Of a stretch of 64,000 nt of DNA, positions 33,783 through 43,980 are shown in pieces. Positions within the stretch are counted from its first letter, which is position 1. Each line of letters starts with the position of its first letter. The notes beneath the pieces are model-generated. The model did no database searches. It was not told where the DNA came from and saw nothing but the letters and a program-made list of their open reading frames with translations. Origin of the DNA: Exophiala sp. HKRS030 (taxonomy: Eukaryota > Ascomycota > Eurotiomycetes > Chaetothyriales > Herpotrichiellaceae); the NCBI GenBank assembly GCA_023897205.1, contig JAHWDD010000007.1, forward strand, positions 1,116,001 to 1,180,000, given 5' to 3'. The translations under genes were made by a program, and so were the position numbers.

Positions 33783-34946
33783 ATGGACTTTAAATCGTTA
33801 ATGTCGGCGCAAATCGCCAAATCCAAACCGAAACCAACCCCGTCCAAATCTCCAGAACAACAAGCACCGTCGACGTCCTCACAATCACCCGCTCAAAAGT
33901 ACCTCCGCCGCGCCGAGCTCGAAGCGGCCCGAGAAGCAGCCTACGCCGCCGAACAAGCACGGATCGAGGCGGAGAGAGAAGAACGGGCGTCCAAGAAGCG
34001 CAAACTCGAAGAAGAGGAGGCCGAACGGGCAGCAGCCCGCGAAGAGAAGAAACGTCGACTGGCCGAAGAATCACGGCGCCGTCGAGAAGAGGAGGAGCGG
34101 GAAGAGGAACGCAAGAGAAGAAAAAGACTCGGTCTCCCAGAAGATCCACCTCTTGGTGGTGAGGATGGCAAGACAGCAACATCGTCCACACCCACGACGC
34201 CGACTCCCGAACAAGACATCCCCGATGATGAATTACGGTCCAAACTGCGATCCCTCAACGAACCCGTGGCCATGTACGACGAAACTCATCCTTCGCGCCT
34301 GAGGCGATACTACGGACTCACAACTCCCTCCAAGTCTTTGACGAGCAGCAACAAACCCAAACTGAGCAATGGACCCATCCCGACGACCCTCGAACTCGTA
34401 CCCGAAAGGGACATGTTGATCCCGTCTGCGCTTCCACCAGCCAGTGACACCGCAGCACACGCCTACCTCTACCGCCAACTCGCGTCGTACTTCACGCTGT
34501 TGTTGGCCGAGTGGTCCTCGGCGCTGTCGTCGCGGGACCCGTCCGTCAAGGCCTCTTCCTCGGGAAAAGCCGCCCACGCCTCTTACCTTCAAGTCCTCAA
34601 AGACCTCACCCCCCTGTTCCGCCGGTTCGAGAGGGCCGACCTCGACCACGCCTTGCTCGACCCCATCTGCCAGATCGTCCGGTCGGCCCAGGCCCGGCGG
34701 TACGTCGAGGCCAACGACCGGTACCTCACCCTGTCCATCGGGAAGGCCGCCTGGCCCATCGGCGTCACCATGGTCGGCATCCACGAGCGCTCGGCCCGGG
34801 AGAAACTCCACGAGGCCAGCGACGGGAAACAGGCCCACATCATGGCCGACGAGGCCACCCGGAAGTTCCTCCAGAGCATCAAGCGCTGCCTGACCTTTGC
34901 CCAGACGAGGTGGCCGCCCGAGGACCTGGGTCAGTTGATGGGTTGA
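33783..34946 (+). CDS. prp18: Pre-mRNA-splicing factor Prp18
   Basis: A single exon of 387 residues; an upstream in-frame extension to 33579 is rejected because MDFKSLMSAQIAKSK is the typical N-terminus. Residues 40-120 are a highly charged Arg/Glu/Lys coiled-coil-like stretch. An SFM (splicing factor motif) region follows around residues 140-175 (DDELRSKLRSLNEPVAMYDE, then RLRRYYG). The C-terminal 200 residues form the Prp18 helical domain, with QLASYFTLLLAEW, the conserved loop-adjacent NDRYLTLSIGKAAWPIGVTM and final RCLTFAQTRWP. Prp18 acts in the second catalytic step of splicing, with Slu7, at the 3' splice site. The second half of the gene has very GC-rich third positions. Assignment is very secure. 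Confidence 0.95.
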   Translation: MDFKSLMSAQIAKSKPKPTPSKSPEQQAPSTSSQSPAQKYLRRAELEAAREAAYAAEQARIEAEREERASKKRKLEEEEAERAAAREEKKRRLAEESRRRREEEEREEERKRRKRLGLPEDPPLGGEDGKTATSSTPTTPTPEQDIPDDELRSKLRSLNEPVAMYDETHPSRLRRYYGLTTPSKSLTSSNKPKLSNGPIPTTLELVPERDMLIPSALPPASDTAAHAYLYRQLASYFTLLLAEWSSALSSRDPSVKASSSGKAAHASYLQVLKDLTPLFRRFERADLDHALLDPICQIVRSAQARRYVEANDRYLTLSIGKAAWPIGVTMVGIHERSAREKLHEASDGKQAHIMADEATRKFLQSIKRCLTFAQTRWPPEDLGQLMG

Positions 34947-36744
34947 CAACCCCGAGGAAACCTCCCGCTCCCCCCCCCTTCCCCCAAGACATGCGGACCC
35001 CCATGACAGGGTACAAGAGGAATTTGGTCACAGTCACGGTCACGGCTACGGTTACAGTTACATTGAGAGCGACCATATCTTTTGTATGGTGATCTAGATT
35101 ATCCCGTACCTTGGCTACGATTTTGGTGCGGCAGGCACCAGATTAATCCCCTCCATGCTCCGGTTTCACTCGTACCCGGAGCACGAGTCAAGTAATTGGC
35201 TGGCTTGAATCGTAAAGAGAGCAAACAGAGATTCAAGGGAAGCATCGCAATGATAGTGCAGATTGAGAATGAAAAACGAATTCATTGATCTACTCGCTCA
35301 AAGAAGCAAAAGCAAACAAGATCCAAAAAAAGCGCTATCAGATACTCCCTCCCAGATCTATCTGATGTCCCAGCCGACCGCAATAGTACATGACACCATC
35401 TAATCTAGTTCTAGTCTATCCATCGCCGTCTCCAGTACGAGGAAAACAGAGCCATGGTAGTATTTCAGCAGACCAAAAACAAATCTTCGATCCTTGGCTT
35501 GATACACAAGGTTTCCGACCCAATAAAGCCCGTTGAACGATAAACAGCCTCCAACGCCATGCAATAAAAACACATACAATGTCACAATGACAATCACATC
35601 AAAAAGCATGTCTAAACGAAAGAACATGTCCGCCCAATCGAAGAGTATCACAATATAATCAAGTCTCATTGACAAGAAAATCTCCGTACCTTTCACATGC
35701 TCGTCTCACCTTTCACCCTAGTATGTGCAACATGGCAAGTAAACGCATGTCACAATAGCAATGTGTAGCACATGTGCATCCAGATCATCCCGAGACCAGC
35801 GTCGTAGTGAGGATACAAGCGGGGAAGCACGTAGGTGCATTGCATTCCCTGGGGTGCAAGGTCGGGGGAGGCTCAAAGGTGACATTTGAACTCGTCGGAT
35901 CATCCGTCTCATCACAAGTAACCAGACTCATCACCCGGAATATTTTCTCGCTGACTATGATGCTTGTCATCGTCCTCGTACAGAAACCGAAGGTCCTTTG
36001 GAATTGTCGCATTGAGGCGACTGGTGATGGTTCGTCACACCCAACCGACCTTTAGGACCACTGTCGTGTAACCCATACGGATGCTGTTCGCGGTACGGAC
36101 CATTCGAGTGATTGGTTGTACTGAGCGCCAACGTCTACCTGGTAGTGTCCAGTAGCTCTGCAAGCGTAAAGCATACTAGGAGGCCTCAGAGAACATTCCA
36201 AACATAGAAGTGAGTCTGGGCCAGTTCCAGGTTCGGACTGGATCATATGATGACCTCTTTATCCCGACTCATCCGAGTCCTAGAATTGAACATGGTCTCA
36301 TCACTATTCATTCGTTCTCATCTTTCATTCAAGTTCGTCTTATCGATGACAGACATCTCTTGCTTGGCAATCGGATGTACCAGTGAGATCAGGCCATTCT
36401 TAGTGAGCCAGGCGAGTTACACCCGCATATAACCGTTGACCATTCAGGGAAGAGGCTTCAATTTAGGTAGAAGTATTTCCGGATCATACACGGCAATTGG
36501 AAGCAGTATGCGTCATTTTCCGATGGAGGGGCCAATTTCCCTTCCAAGGAACCAGGCTCCTTTAAACGTTCGTTTGACTGTGATGTCGAGACCGGTGGCT
36601 GTGTTTCCCATCTGGGGAAAGGGCCCGCAGATTATGTCGGCAAAGACCGGTGGCCACAAGTGACAAGCTGAAATGGTGGATTACTCCGTAATTACCCTCT
36701 GGTCCAGATGTTGGCGTGTGGTCACGTGACCATGTTCGGGTACC
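34947..36744. other. Region between Prp18 and the FYVE gene
   Basis: About 1.8 kb holding two 3' ends that converge. Just after Prp18 (about 35028-35062) is a short run of degenerate CACGGT/GGTTACA units. One TACTCCGTA copy lies at 36682-36690. No supported gene; several short frames look random. Confidence 0.4.
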
Positions 36745-37664
36745 TCAGAAGGTCGACCAGTGCCAGTCTTTGGGAACGCTGTTCGCGACCTCGGTGACAG
36801 GTTTGGCTCCCCGCAGCCCGGCCGACTGAATGCGACGATGCCCTGCTGGTCCTGCTAGTGGCGTAGACGGCACGCTCTCGTTGTTGAAGTCCTCATCCTT
36901 GCTGTTCTGGCTGTTCTTGCGGCGGATGGAGCGCGCAGTGTCCCAGCGCTGAAACTGGCGATGACAGGTTTCGCATGCTCGCGAAGCGACGCCGTCTGGG
37001 TGAAACTTGGCATATTGGTCGAGAGGGATCGTGAAAGGCGTATGTGAGGAGCAAAAGATGTGGCCACAGTGCCGGCAGTGGTGTTTGCGAACGAATAGGT
37101 TGAATGTCGACCTGCATTCTGGCGAGTCGCAGGTCGGAGAAGCTTCGTCGGGCTAGATAGAGATGTGTTAGCCAGGAATCTAGTCTCACAAATGTCCCCT
37201 CGATCATTGTACGGCCTACAGTCAAGACCATACGTCGAAATGTAATTGTGTATGTGACATACCTTCCAATGTTCCTTGGTCGGAGGACCGGTCACTTCAC
37301 CGAGCTCTTCCTCCTGCACCCAATCCGGATCATAGGATTCCAGGTCCAAAGGATACTGGTGCTCAGGGCTGGCAACTTGAGGCTCGGCATTCTCTAGATT
37401 ATCCAAAGAACCGTGCAAGCTTTTTGGCGGTGTCATAGGAGAAGGGGTGTAGAAGTGCTCGGTTGGACGGAGGGCAGCGGGAACGTAAAGAGGCGACTTG
37501 AGCGGCCGTAGCTGCTTGTATGGATTCGGGGCATGTTGTTGAAGGTAGTCCTGCATTCGAGGCGACTGAGGAGAGATGGAGCTGGCAGGAGAGTGTTGGC
37601 GACTGACAATGAAGTGGTTGTTCTCGGGGATAGTATAGGTCTGGGTTGAGTAGTTGGCGGTCAT
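36745..37664 (-). CDS. FYVE zinc-finger protein with Pib2-like C-terminal tail
   Basis: Exons 37664-37263 and 37152-36745 give 269 residues. The 110-nt intron falls inside the FYVE WxxD motif (W-K | P-D). The N-terminal half is Pro/Ser-rich. The FYVE finger (about residues 133-205) has WKPD, the first Cys pair CDSPEC, the basic phosphoinositide-binding RKHHCRHCG, CSSH and a final CETC, giving eight zinc ligands. FYVE domains bind phosphatidylinositol-3-phosphate on endosome or vacuole membranes. After it comes a basic/Ser-rich linker and the C-terminus SVPKDWHWSTF. As I recall, this short aromatic tail resembles that of Pib2, the yeast TORC1 activator; I cannot confirm this here. The protein is much shorter than Pib2. 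FYVE call is very secure, Pib2 relation is moderate. Confidence 0.9.
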
Positions 37665-39877
37665 GATGAGCTGGGAGTGAGGTACGGAAGGAGGCGGTTG
37701 TTTGTCTCGTGTCGCAAACCTCTGCAGGATTGGGAAGCCAGTGTTTGCGTGGGACGTGGGGAGTGCGTGCTGGTGGGATGTGGTGTTATGGGAAAAAGAG
37801 GAAGCGGATCAAAGGTGCAGGAGATTGAGGACCGGGATGCCTTGTCTTTGTCTCGCTGAAATACGGGTAGTCGGTAAGGATGACAAGCACTTGAATGATA
37901 TCTTCCAAGTTCTGATGTACTCAAGGCATCATGTTACAGGGTCTTGAGTATGAGATATTGCCCAGTGAACAATGAAGAATACAAAGACAGTAGAGCAAAC
38001 ATGTACAGTAGAGGGCGCGGCCAAGGGAAAATGGTACGAGTTGAGGGAAATGGGCAAGCGGACATGTGCCAAAGGGCTCTAGAGGAACCCTGAATCCCTA
38101 GGAATTACGGGAGTTACTGATAAGAGAATCTTGCAGCCAATGAGAGGGTCTCAATAAACAAAAGATATTTTCTCTTTCGGGCCTGGCGCCGATTGACTTT
38201 CCCTCGTCGCCACCAATGACCCAAAGCAGGACAGGGATTGACTGTGGATGAAGGACTAGCACCAACTTTAGGCGGTTAGTCCGAGTCCAAAGCCTTGGCT
38301 AGGAGCGGAAGATCCGTACGAGCACTTGAAGAATCTGTTGTAATAGTAATAAGGGTCTCTGGGAGTGGAACAAAGCACAAGCACCGTTGAGAGCGCTACG
38401 AATACAGAACGGAGCCAAGTACTCGTGTTAGAGGTATTGAAGGTCTACAGGCCACAAGTTGTTCTCGTAGACGCCCTCGTGCTCATTACCCACACTGACA
38501 CGAGGCTCTTGAGAATACTTAGTGCTAGCCTGGCGAACCCCAACAGTTCATCACGTTACTCCGTATCATCGTTTTCATTACTCGATAGCCTCAACCAGCC
38601 TTTGGGGGTTATTCAGTGGCCCTGAGCACCGTCCGTACATCTCTTCGCCCTCGTACCTAATAATAATAATGTGCCAAAACCCCCACCATGTTGTTTCAAC
38701 GCCATCATCCCAGTGATTCCACTGTCGATGGACGCTTCTGACCAGCCACAACTGCTCCTGTTATTTGGTACCGCCTGGTCGGGACGTCCGTTTGACACTT
38801 GCAGCCCTCCTCTGCAATACTGACTGGTCGGATAAGCACTGACTTGTCCCGAACAGCGTAGTTCGATGCAAGTGTCCTGACTACAGTCCTACCCGAAGTA
38901 AGAGGCGTCTACCTTGACATTCCCTCAACATCCCATCGAAGTCGAGGAGATGGCGTTGTACTGTATGCACCAGAGTCGAGTGGATCCACTAGACGTTTAT
39001 ATTGTCTTCGGCTTGCTCCTCGGTGGTTGCAACTGGGTACTCACCAAAACACAGAAAACAATAAAATACTCCGTCGAAACGTAATGAGAAGTGACATTGC
39101 TCCATCTATGATGTGCATGGTGCAGATGGGCCCGAGAAATCGCCCAGACGAGGCAAAAAAAGAGGCCCAGACGGAGTGACGGGCCTAGTGTAACCCTAAT
39201 AATCCGTGCCGGGTGCCGAGTGGCTTGTATACTACCGCCTAAACTAAAAGTAGGAGTGCCTAATGAGTCTGAGAGGCCCCTAAAGCTGGACATACAGCGC
39301 CTAGTGATACATTCGTTCTACTCGTAGCTACCTAGGGGTATGCCCGAAGCCTGCAGCCAGAGAGTCTAGGGACGAGTGTTTGCACACCTAGCTAGGGACC
39401 CAGGTATGTAATGAAGCCCTGGAAAGAAGGAGGCCACCAATACCCATTGTCACGGGCTCGCTCGTATTCACCAAATAGGTACCTACATCCCTAGACAAGC
39501 TGCATGTCCCTCTGATTTTCATCTCTCCACTTGTCGTACGGCTGCAGCCGCTCAGACCTGAAATCCGGATCGAAGGACTCTCGAAACCTTTAGCGAAGCC
39601 GGATTTTTGTTGCTTCATGCACTTGCGTTGTTTCCTCTCCATCATCTACCAACCTCTTCATCATTAAATGCTGGGCTTGTGAATTGTCCGACATCCCCTT
39701 GCCCTGGGGGCTGGACATTCTTTGAATTGTTCTCGATATCATCATCATCGGAATCAGAATCATCGCTCATTCTTTCATCAAGGGTGGTTTTTCAACCTCA
39801 GTGCTGTCTTGGGGGGATCGCCACTGTCCTCGATTTCGTCGTCATCCCAGCCCCCGGCCCCAAACAAAGGATCAACG
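37665..39877. other. Region upstream of the FYVE gene
   Basis: About 2.2 kb without a supported gene. It contains the FYVE promoter, a TACTCCGTA copy at 38557-38565 and an 8-of-9 match near 39067. Short frames only. Confidence 0.4.
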
Positions 39878-40829
39878 ATGAAGAGGAGATCAGAGCGTTC
39901 CACCGATCGAATTCCAAAACGTTTATCAACACATGACGAGCATGAGTGGGCTTTACGAGGTTATCGTCCTGATCTAGCAAATTCACCTCAATCCCCCAAC
40001 GAAGATCCTCTGGGTGAGATCGCCTACCATCGAGCCTTTACCAGAATCTCTGCAACAACACCAGGACGGGTCCCTAATCCTTCATTTTTTCCAAACTCCC
40101 CGACGGCGTCGCAGTTCGTGAAATGGAAGGACCAAGTTCTCTTCTCACCCAAGCCCTCAGGTGACAGAAACTCCACCCAACGGCCAACTCCAGTATTTCA
40201 TGCTCCCACCAATATACCCGAAAACCTGCCCTCCCCAGGATACAGCGAGGATCCTCCACAGGCATACCGTTCATTGAGCGGAGACAAGGCCAGGACCGGT
40301 GACTCCGGATCGAGCACTCCAAATGCGAACAGAGGCCGGCCGGCCTCTCCACAACCACTGAGGATGCGAATCGATCAAACCCGCTCTCAGCCACAGACTC
40401 AAGTTGGGCCCGTGGCCAAAGACTTGCCAAACATCATGGAACCGAAATTCAACTCTGGTCCTTCCGGCCCTGACAAGGTATTTCGTTGACGAAACACAAG
40501 TATCGGTACGAGCAGTGGCATGAGTTCTAGTATGGGCTCACTAGCACGATTCTTTCCTCGGGCGAGACCGCACATATGCGAGGATAACGCGGTGTATCTA
40601 TCGACGTTCCGCGTCGTGCAGCAAACCATGCGTGGGACAACAGTGTCGTTGGCATGATTCCAAAGACTCTAGGAAACTCAAACAAGAGCTGGCGTACAAG
40701 GGCCAAATGGCGAATGATTTAATGTACAAGCAACATGTGATGCAGGGAGTCGAGAAACATGGGAGCATCGGCATAGCAGGACTAATACATTTCGACAGAG
40801 ACTGTCGAACTTCATTTGTTTCATGGTGA
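39878..40829 (+). CDS. Weak hypothetical gene, possibly two exons (294 aa)
   Basis: The first frame, from MKRRSERSTDRIPKRLS, is Pro/Ser/Asn-rich and includes the less biased tract FTRISATTPGRVPNPSFFPN and FVKWKDQVLFSP. It runs to a stop at 40489. A GT at 40478 joined to an AG ending at 40544 (67 nt, phase 0) would extend it through a 285-base frame open to 40829, giving Cys/Arg-rich then helical sequence (LKQELAYKGQMANDLMYKQH). The donor (GTATTT) is not ideal and the acceptor has no good branch site. I do not recognise the protein. A gene limited to the first exon is the alternative. Confidence 0.35.
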
Positions 40830-41116
40830 GCGTTAATTGTCGGTCATCGTCCTGGAGGAGGAAACATCGATGACCTGGGTTGTGCCTTTTTTCCCTTTTC
40901 TTTATCCAAGCCATTTCCTGGGAATTAGCGATGACAGTAAAATTTACATTCGTTTCTAAAAGAATTGTGTCCAGGCCTGAAATGGCTTGTATGAGTTGCC
41001 CAGAGTCTTCATGATTTATCGTTGTGTCATTGCATGCGCCTTCTCCTACTGACGACCATTATAATCTGGATAATGTCGATGACGTAGTCGCTTTTATGGA
41101 ATGCGCCATTAGGGTA

Positions 41117-42940
41117 TCATTTCAGCGTGGGAACGACGCCCGGTCTTTGCACGAGTAAGTCCACCATCGGCGAAAACAACAGTCGACCATCATCGCCGCC
41201 ACGATCATCAACATCAGCCTGAAGCAATTCCCTCCGTCGGATTTGCGCCTTCGCCCACATCTCATATTGTCTCCAACTCACCCACTCCCAGCCTGCGCAT
41301 TTGTTAGGCTCCATGAGCTGTGCGATCGGCAAGCCCTCCTCAGCTCGAACATTGACGCCAGTATCATCATCCATCATTACCCTCGCTGTCATAAAGACCG
41401 TGAGGTAATGTTTTCCACCTTCGGCCGCATCCAGTATGCTGTTCGTGATCGTCAGGAAAGTCACGTCGTGAACCATAAGACCTGTTTCTTCGAGGACCTC
41501 ACGCGCCGCGCACTCCTCCAGTGTCTCGCCGGATTCCAAGTGGCCACCAGGTAGGGCGTAAGTGCCACTGCCGTGAGAGCCTAGCCGTTTCCCCATTATG
41601 AACTTCCATGCGTTTGTCTCGTCTAGAGACACGGAAGATTGTTGTTCAGGAGTGGAATTGGCGGGGTGGATAACGAAGACGCCGACGCCGACGCGAGGGA
41701 CTTCGGAGGCGAGAAGAACCTCTGACTTTTTAGGCTCCATGTGCTGTACATTGTTTCGGATCTGAGGTGGTGATAACAGCAGCTTTCCTGAATGAGAGCT
41801 GGCAAGGAAGCCACCTAGGATTTTCTTCATCTTGTCAAATGCTAGTCGTCTGTGAGATCGCGCTAGAGTATCTCTCTCATTCGACAGATTCTCCGGGTAA
41901 TATTGAGCCAAGACATCGGATATGATATGAAGATAGCCGAAATGGACATCTACCTCTCGACAAGCTCTCACGGCGTCGAAAACCTCGCAGTCGACCCAAT
42001 CCGCCTTTTTGCGCCACTGCTCAAACCAGACTCCAGTCTCCACAAGGGGTGAGAAGACACTCACGTTCTGTCCAGCCACGAGTTTGGTTGAGCTCTGGTC
42101 CTGTCGGGTAATATCATACTCAAAGGGGTTGGACCACTGAACAGATTCTTTCCCCACGCAACTAGATGAGCCCGTCACAACGATCTGATTGGGTTGAATG
42201 ACGGAGCCGTTGGCTTTTGTGCGAGACCGCAGAGAGCCTGCCTTCCCAAGATGAACGACACAGCTGACATTGTTCAACTTTTTCAGCACTCTGATTAAAG
42301 AACCGACAAGATCTCCCCACAGACTGATCATGCACCCCAGATACGAGACAACTTTACCATGTGGCAAGATGATTTTCCGCCACTCAAAAAGTTGCTGGTC
42401 CCGTACCCAAGTACCTCTTTCCCACATGTACGCAGTCATGGGCAAAACAGCCTCGACGTGGCCCAGAATCACTATATCAGCTTGACCCATGAGCGACAGA
42501 TTGGATCCAGCAAATATCGCAGTGCAGTCTTCCGCACAAGGCAACTTGTACTCAACGATGGTCGAGCGAGAAGGGCAACCAAAAGAGGGCGACTGCAGTT
42601 CTTTCAGCCGGAGATACATCGCAATTAGGTATGCGTTGTGTTTAACATAGTCTTGACCTGGGAAGCAGTTGATTTCCAACACGTCGTCATCAATGATTCG
42701 GCTTGTGGGACGGTGCCAATTGAAACGTCTGCCTTCTTTTTCGAATGTCGACAAGCCATCTCGCCGATAGTGACCACGAACAATTATTCTTCTCCAACGC
42801 CGATCTCGAACATCCTGATGAATCTTGTCGCCAATATATTTTTTCAGTGAATGCCGCATTGTATGACTGTGTATCATGGCGTCTATTTCTTCCACCGAGA
42901 TGGTGATTGCCAATGCCTCATCGTCACTGCTGGCTGCCAT
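41117..42940 (-). CDS. Nucleoside-phosphorylase-like / NUDT15-like Nudix fusion
   Basis: A single exon of 607 residues from MAASSDDEAL; an upstream Met at 43033 would add 31. The N-terminal 380 residues contain pieces of a purine-nucleoside-phosphorylase-type fold. One is LGCMISLWGDLVGSLIRVL followed by VVHLGKAGSL. Later come ADWVDCEVFDAVRACRE, matching the usual DMEAAA-type ribose contact, and FGYLHIISDVL, matching the strand IRxISD. The C-terminal domain (about 400-560) is a Nudix hydrolase of the NUDT15/MutT type. It has VGVGVFVI, GKRLGSHGSGTYALPGG, and a complete Nudix box GX5EX7REVLEETGL near residue 463 onward. It ends with KCAGWEWVSW. The expected chemistry is hydrolysis of (oxidised or modified) nucleoside triphosphates plus cleavage or binding of nucleosides. 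The combination in one chain is unusual. Nudix call is very secure, phosphorylase call moderate. Confidence 0.88.
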   Translation of the reverse strand: MAASSDDEALAITISVEEIDAMIHSHTMRHSLKKYIGDKIHQDVRDRRWRRIIVRGHYRRDGLSTFEKEGRRFNWHRPTSRIIDDDVLEINCFPGQDYVKHNAYLIAMYLRLKELQSPSFGCPSRSTIVEYKLPCAEDCTAIFAGSNLSLMGQADIVILGHVEAVLPMTAYMWERGTWVRDQQLFEWRKIILPHGKVVSYLGCMISLWGDLVGSLIRVLKKLNNVSCVVHLGKAGSLRSRTKANGSVIQPNQIVVTGSSSCVGKESVQWSNPFEYDITRQDQSSTKLVAGQNVSVFSPLVETGVWFEQWRKKADWVDCEVFDAVRACREVDVHFGYLHIISDVLAQYYPENLSNERDTLARSHRRLAFDKMKKILGGFLASSHSGKLLLSPPQIRNNVQHMEPKKSEVLLASEVPRVGVGVFVIHPANSTPEQQSSVSLDETNAWKFIMGKRLGSHGSGTYALPGGHLESGETLEECAAREVLEETGLMVHDVTFLTITNSILDAAEGGKHYLTVFMTARVMMDDDTGVNVRAEEGLPIAQLMEPNKCAGWEWVSWRQYEMWAKAQIRRRELLQADVDDRGGDDGRLLFSPMVDLLVQRPGVVPTLK

Positions 42941-43980
42941 GACGATGGGCCTTGCGTACGACAACGAAGTTTGGGGAGACGCGGAGGTGAAGGAATGTGA
43001 TTGACAGTGAACGAAATCTGCGTCTGAAAGCACTTCACAGCTTTCTGAGCATCACCGAGACATTTTTGCATAAATCGCCGAATTCTAACAGATAGGCCTA
43101 CAAAGTTGTCCACGATCAGGAGCTGGAGACTTGTGGACGGAAATCATGTTTCAGCACGATACGAAATTCACGCGTCCTAAGTTACACACAAACCGTTAAG
43201 TTGCAGGGTGATGAGTCAGACCAGGCAGTGTTGCGACTCGATTGTAATACACCATGGCGCTTTCACCGGCACCAACATCACGGATGGCGACATCCTGGTC
43301 CCTTGTATAATCTGCTTTCGACCTACTCGCAAGTGGCATGCAATTGAATACGAACACCAATACGGAACTCTCCTTCTTTCAGTCGCCTCGGTAGTAGAGT
43401 TAGAGCTCTACAAGCCCGCATTCGACGACAAACTACAGCGTACAGTTGTGGACCTTGGCCTTTCCTGGAATTGAAAGATGCTATTACTCCCGCCAGCAAA
43501 CTAGCTCCAGTCAGGATCTGAATGGAAGAGCATATCATGAAGTCGACGATCCACGGTCAGCACCAAAATGAGACAAATGATTGGAAACATTTTTACTTAT
43601 CGCCTTCACCCCTTGTTAGATGACCTATACAATTCGAAAGAGCACCAAGCCACCCAGTTGATCACTCTATCCCTGCTCTATCCGTACCTAATCTCCGTAC
43701 TAACGACATATATTCAACGACACGGGGACACAGGACTCATATTCAGCGCCTCGCTACAGATTTTCCGTAAAGCAAACAAGAAAGACTAATGGTACGTCCG
43801 CATATCAGGCTTTCAGTGGGCTGCGAATCTTCAGTCTTACCATACATAAGAATGCCCTCTCATCCTCTTTTGTACTATATGTCTTCTTGTCTCCGTGGGT
43901 TCCCTGTCCTCGTCGTTTTGTTCCAGTTTTTCAGCCGCACTTCTACTCAGTTCTTGATCGCAGCACCTTAGACTTGACCT
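42941..43980. other. Divergent region between the fusion gene and CorA-like gene
   Basis: About 1 kb that must hold both promoters, since the two genes point away from each other. I see no named motif and no supported gene. Confidence 0.4.

Noticed and set aside
33254..33847. 197-codon minus-strand frame
   Set aside because: It covers the Prp18 promoter and first codons; composition is random and it has no recognisable domain.
35028..35062. Short CACGGT/GGTTACA unit run as a possible telomere-like or regulatory repeat
   Set aside because: The units are degenerate and few, and they lie in the Prp18 3' region; no evidence of function.
34444..35092. Plus-strand frames of 149 and 193 codons
   Set aside because: Out-of-frame shadows of the GC-rich second half of prp18, with Pro/Arg/Ser-biased products.
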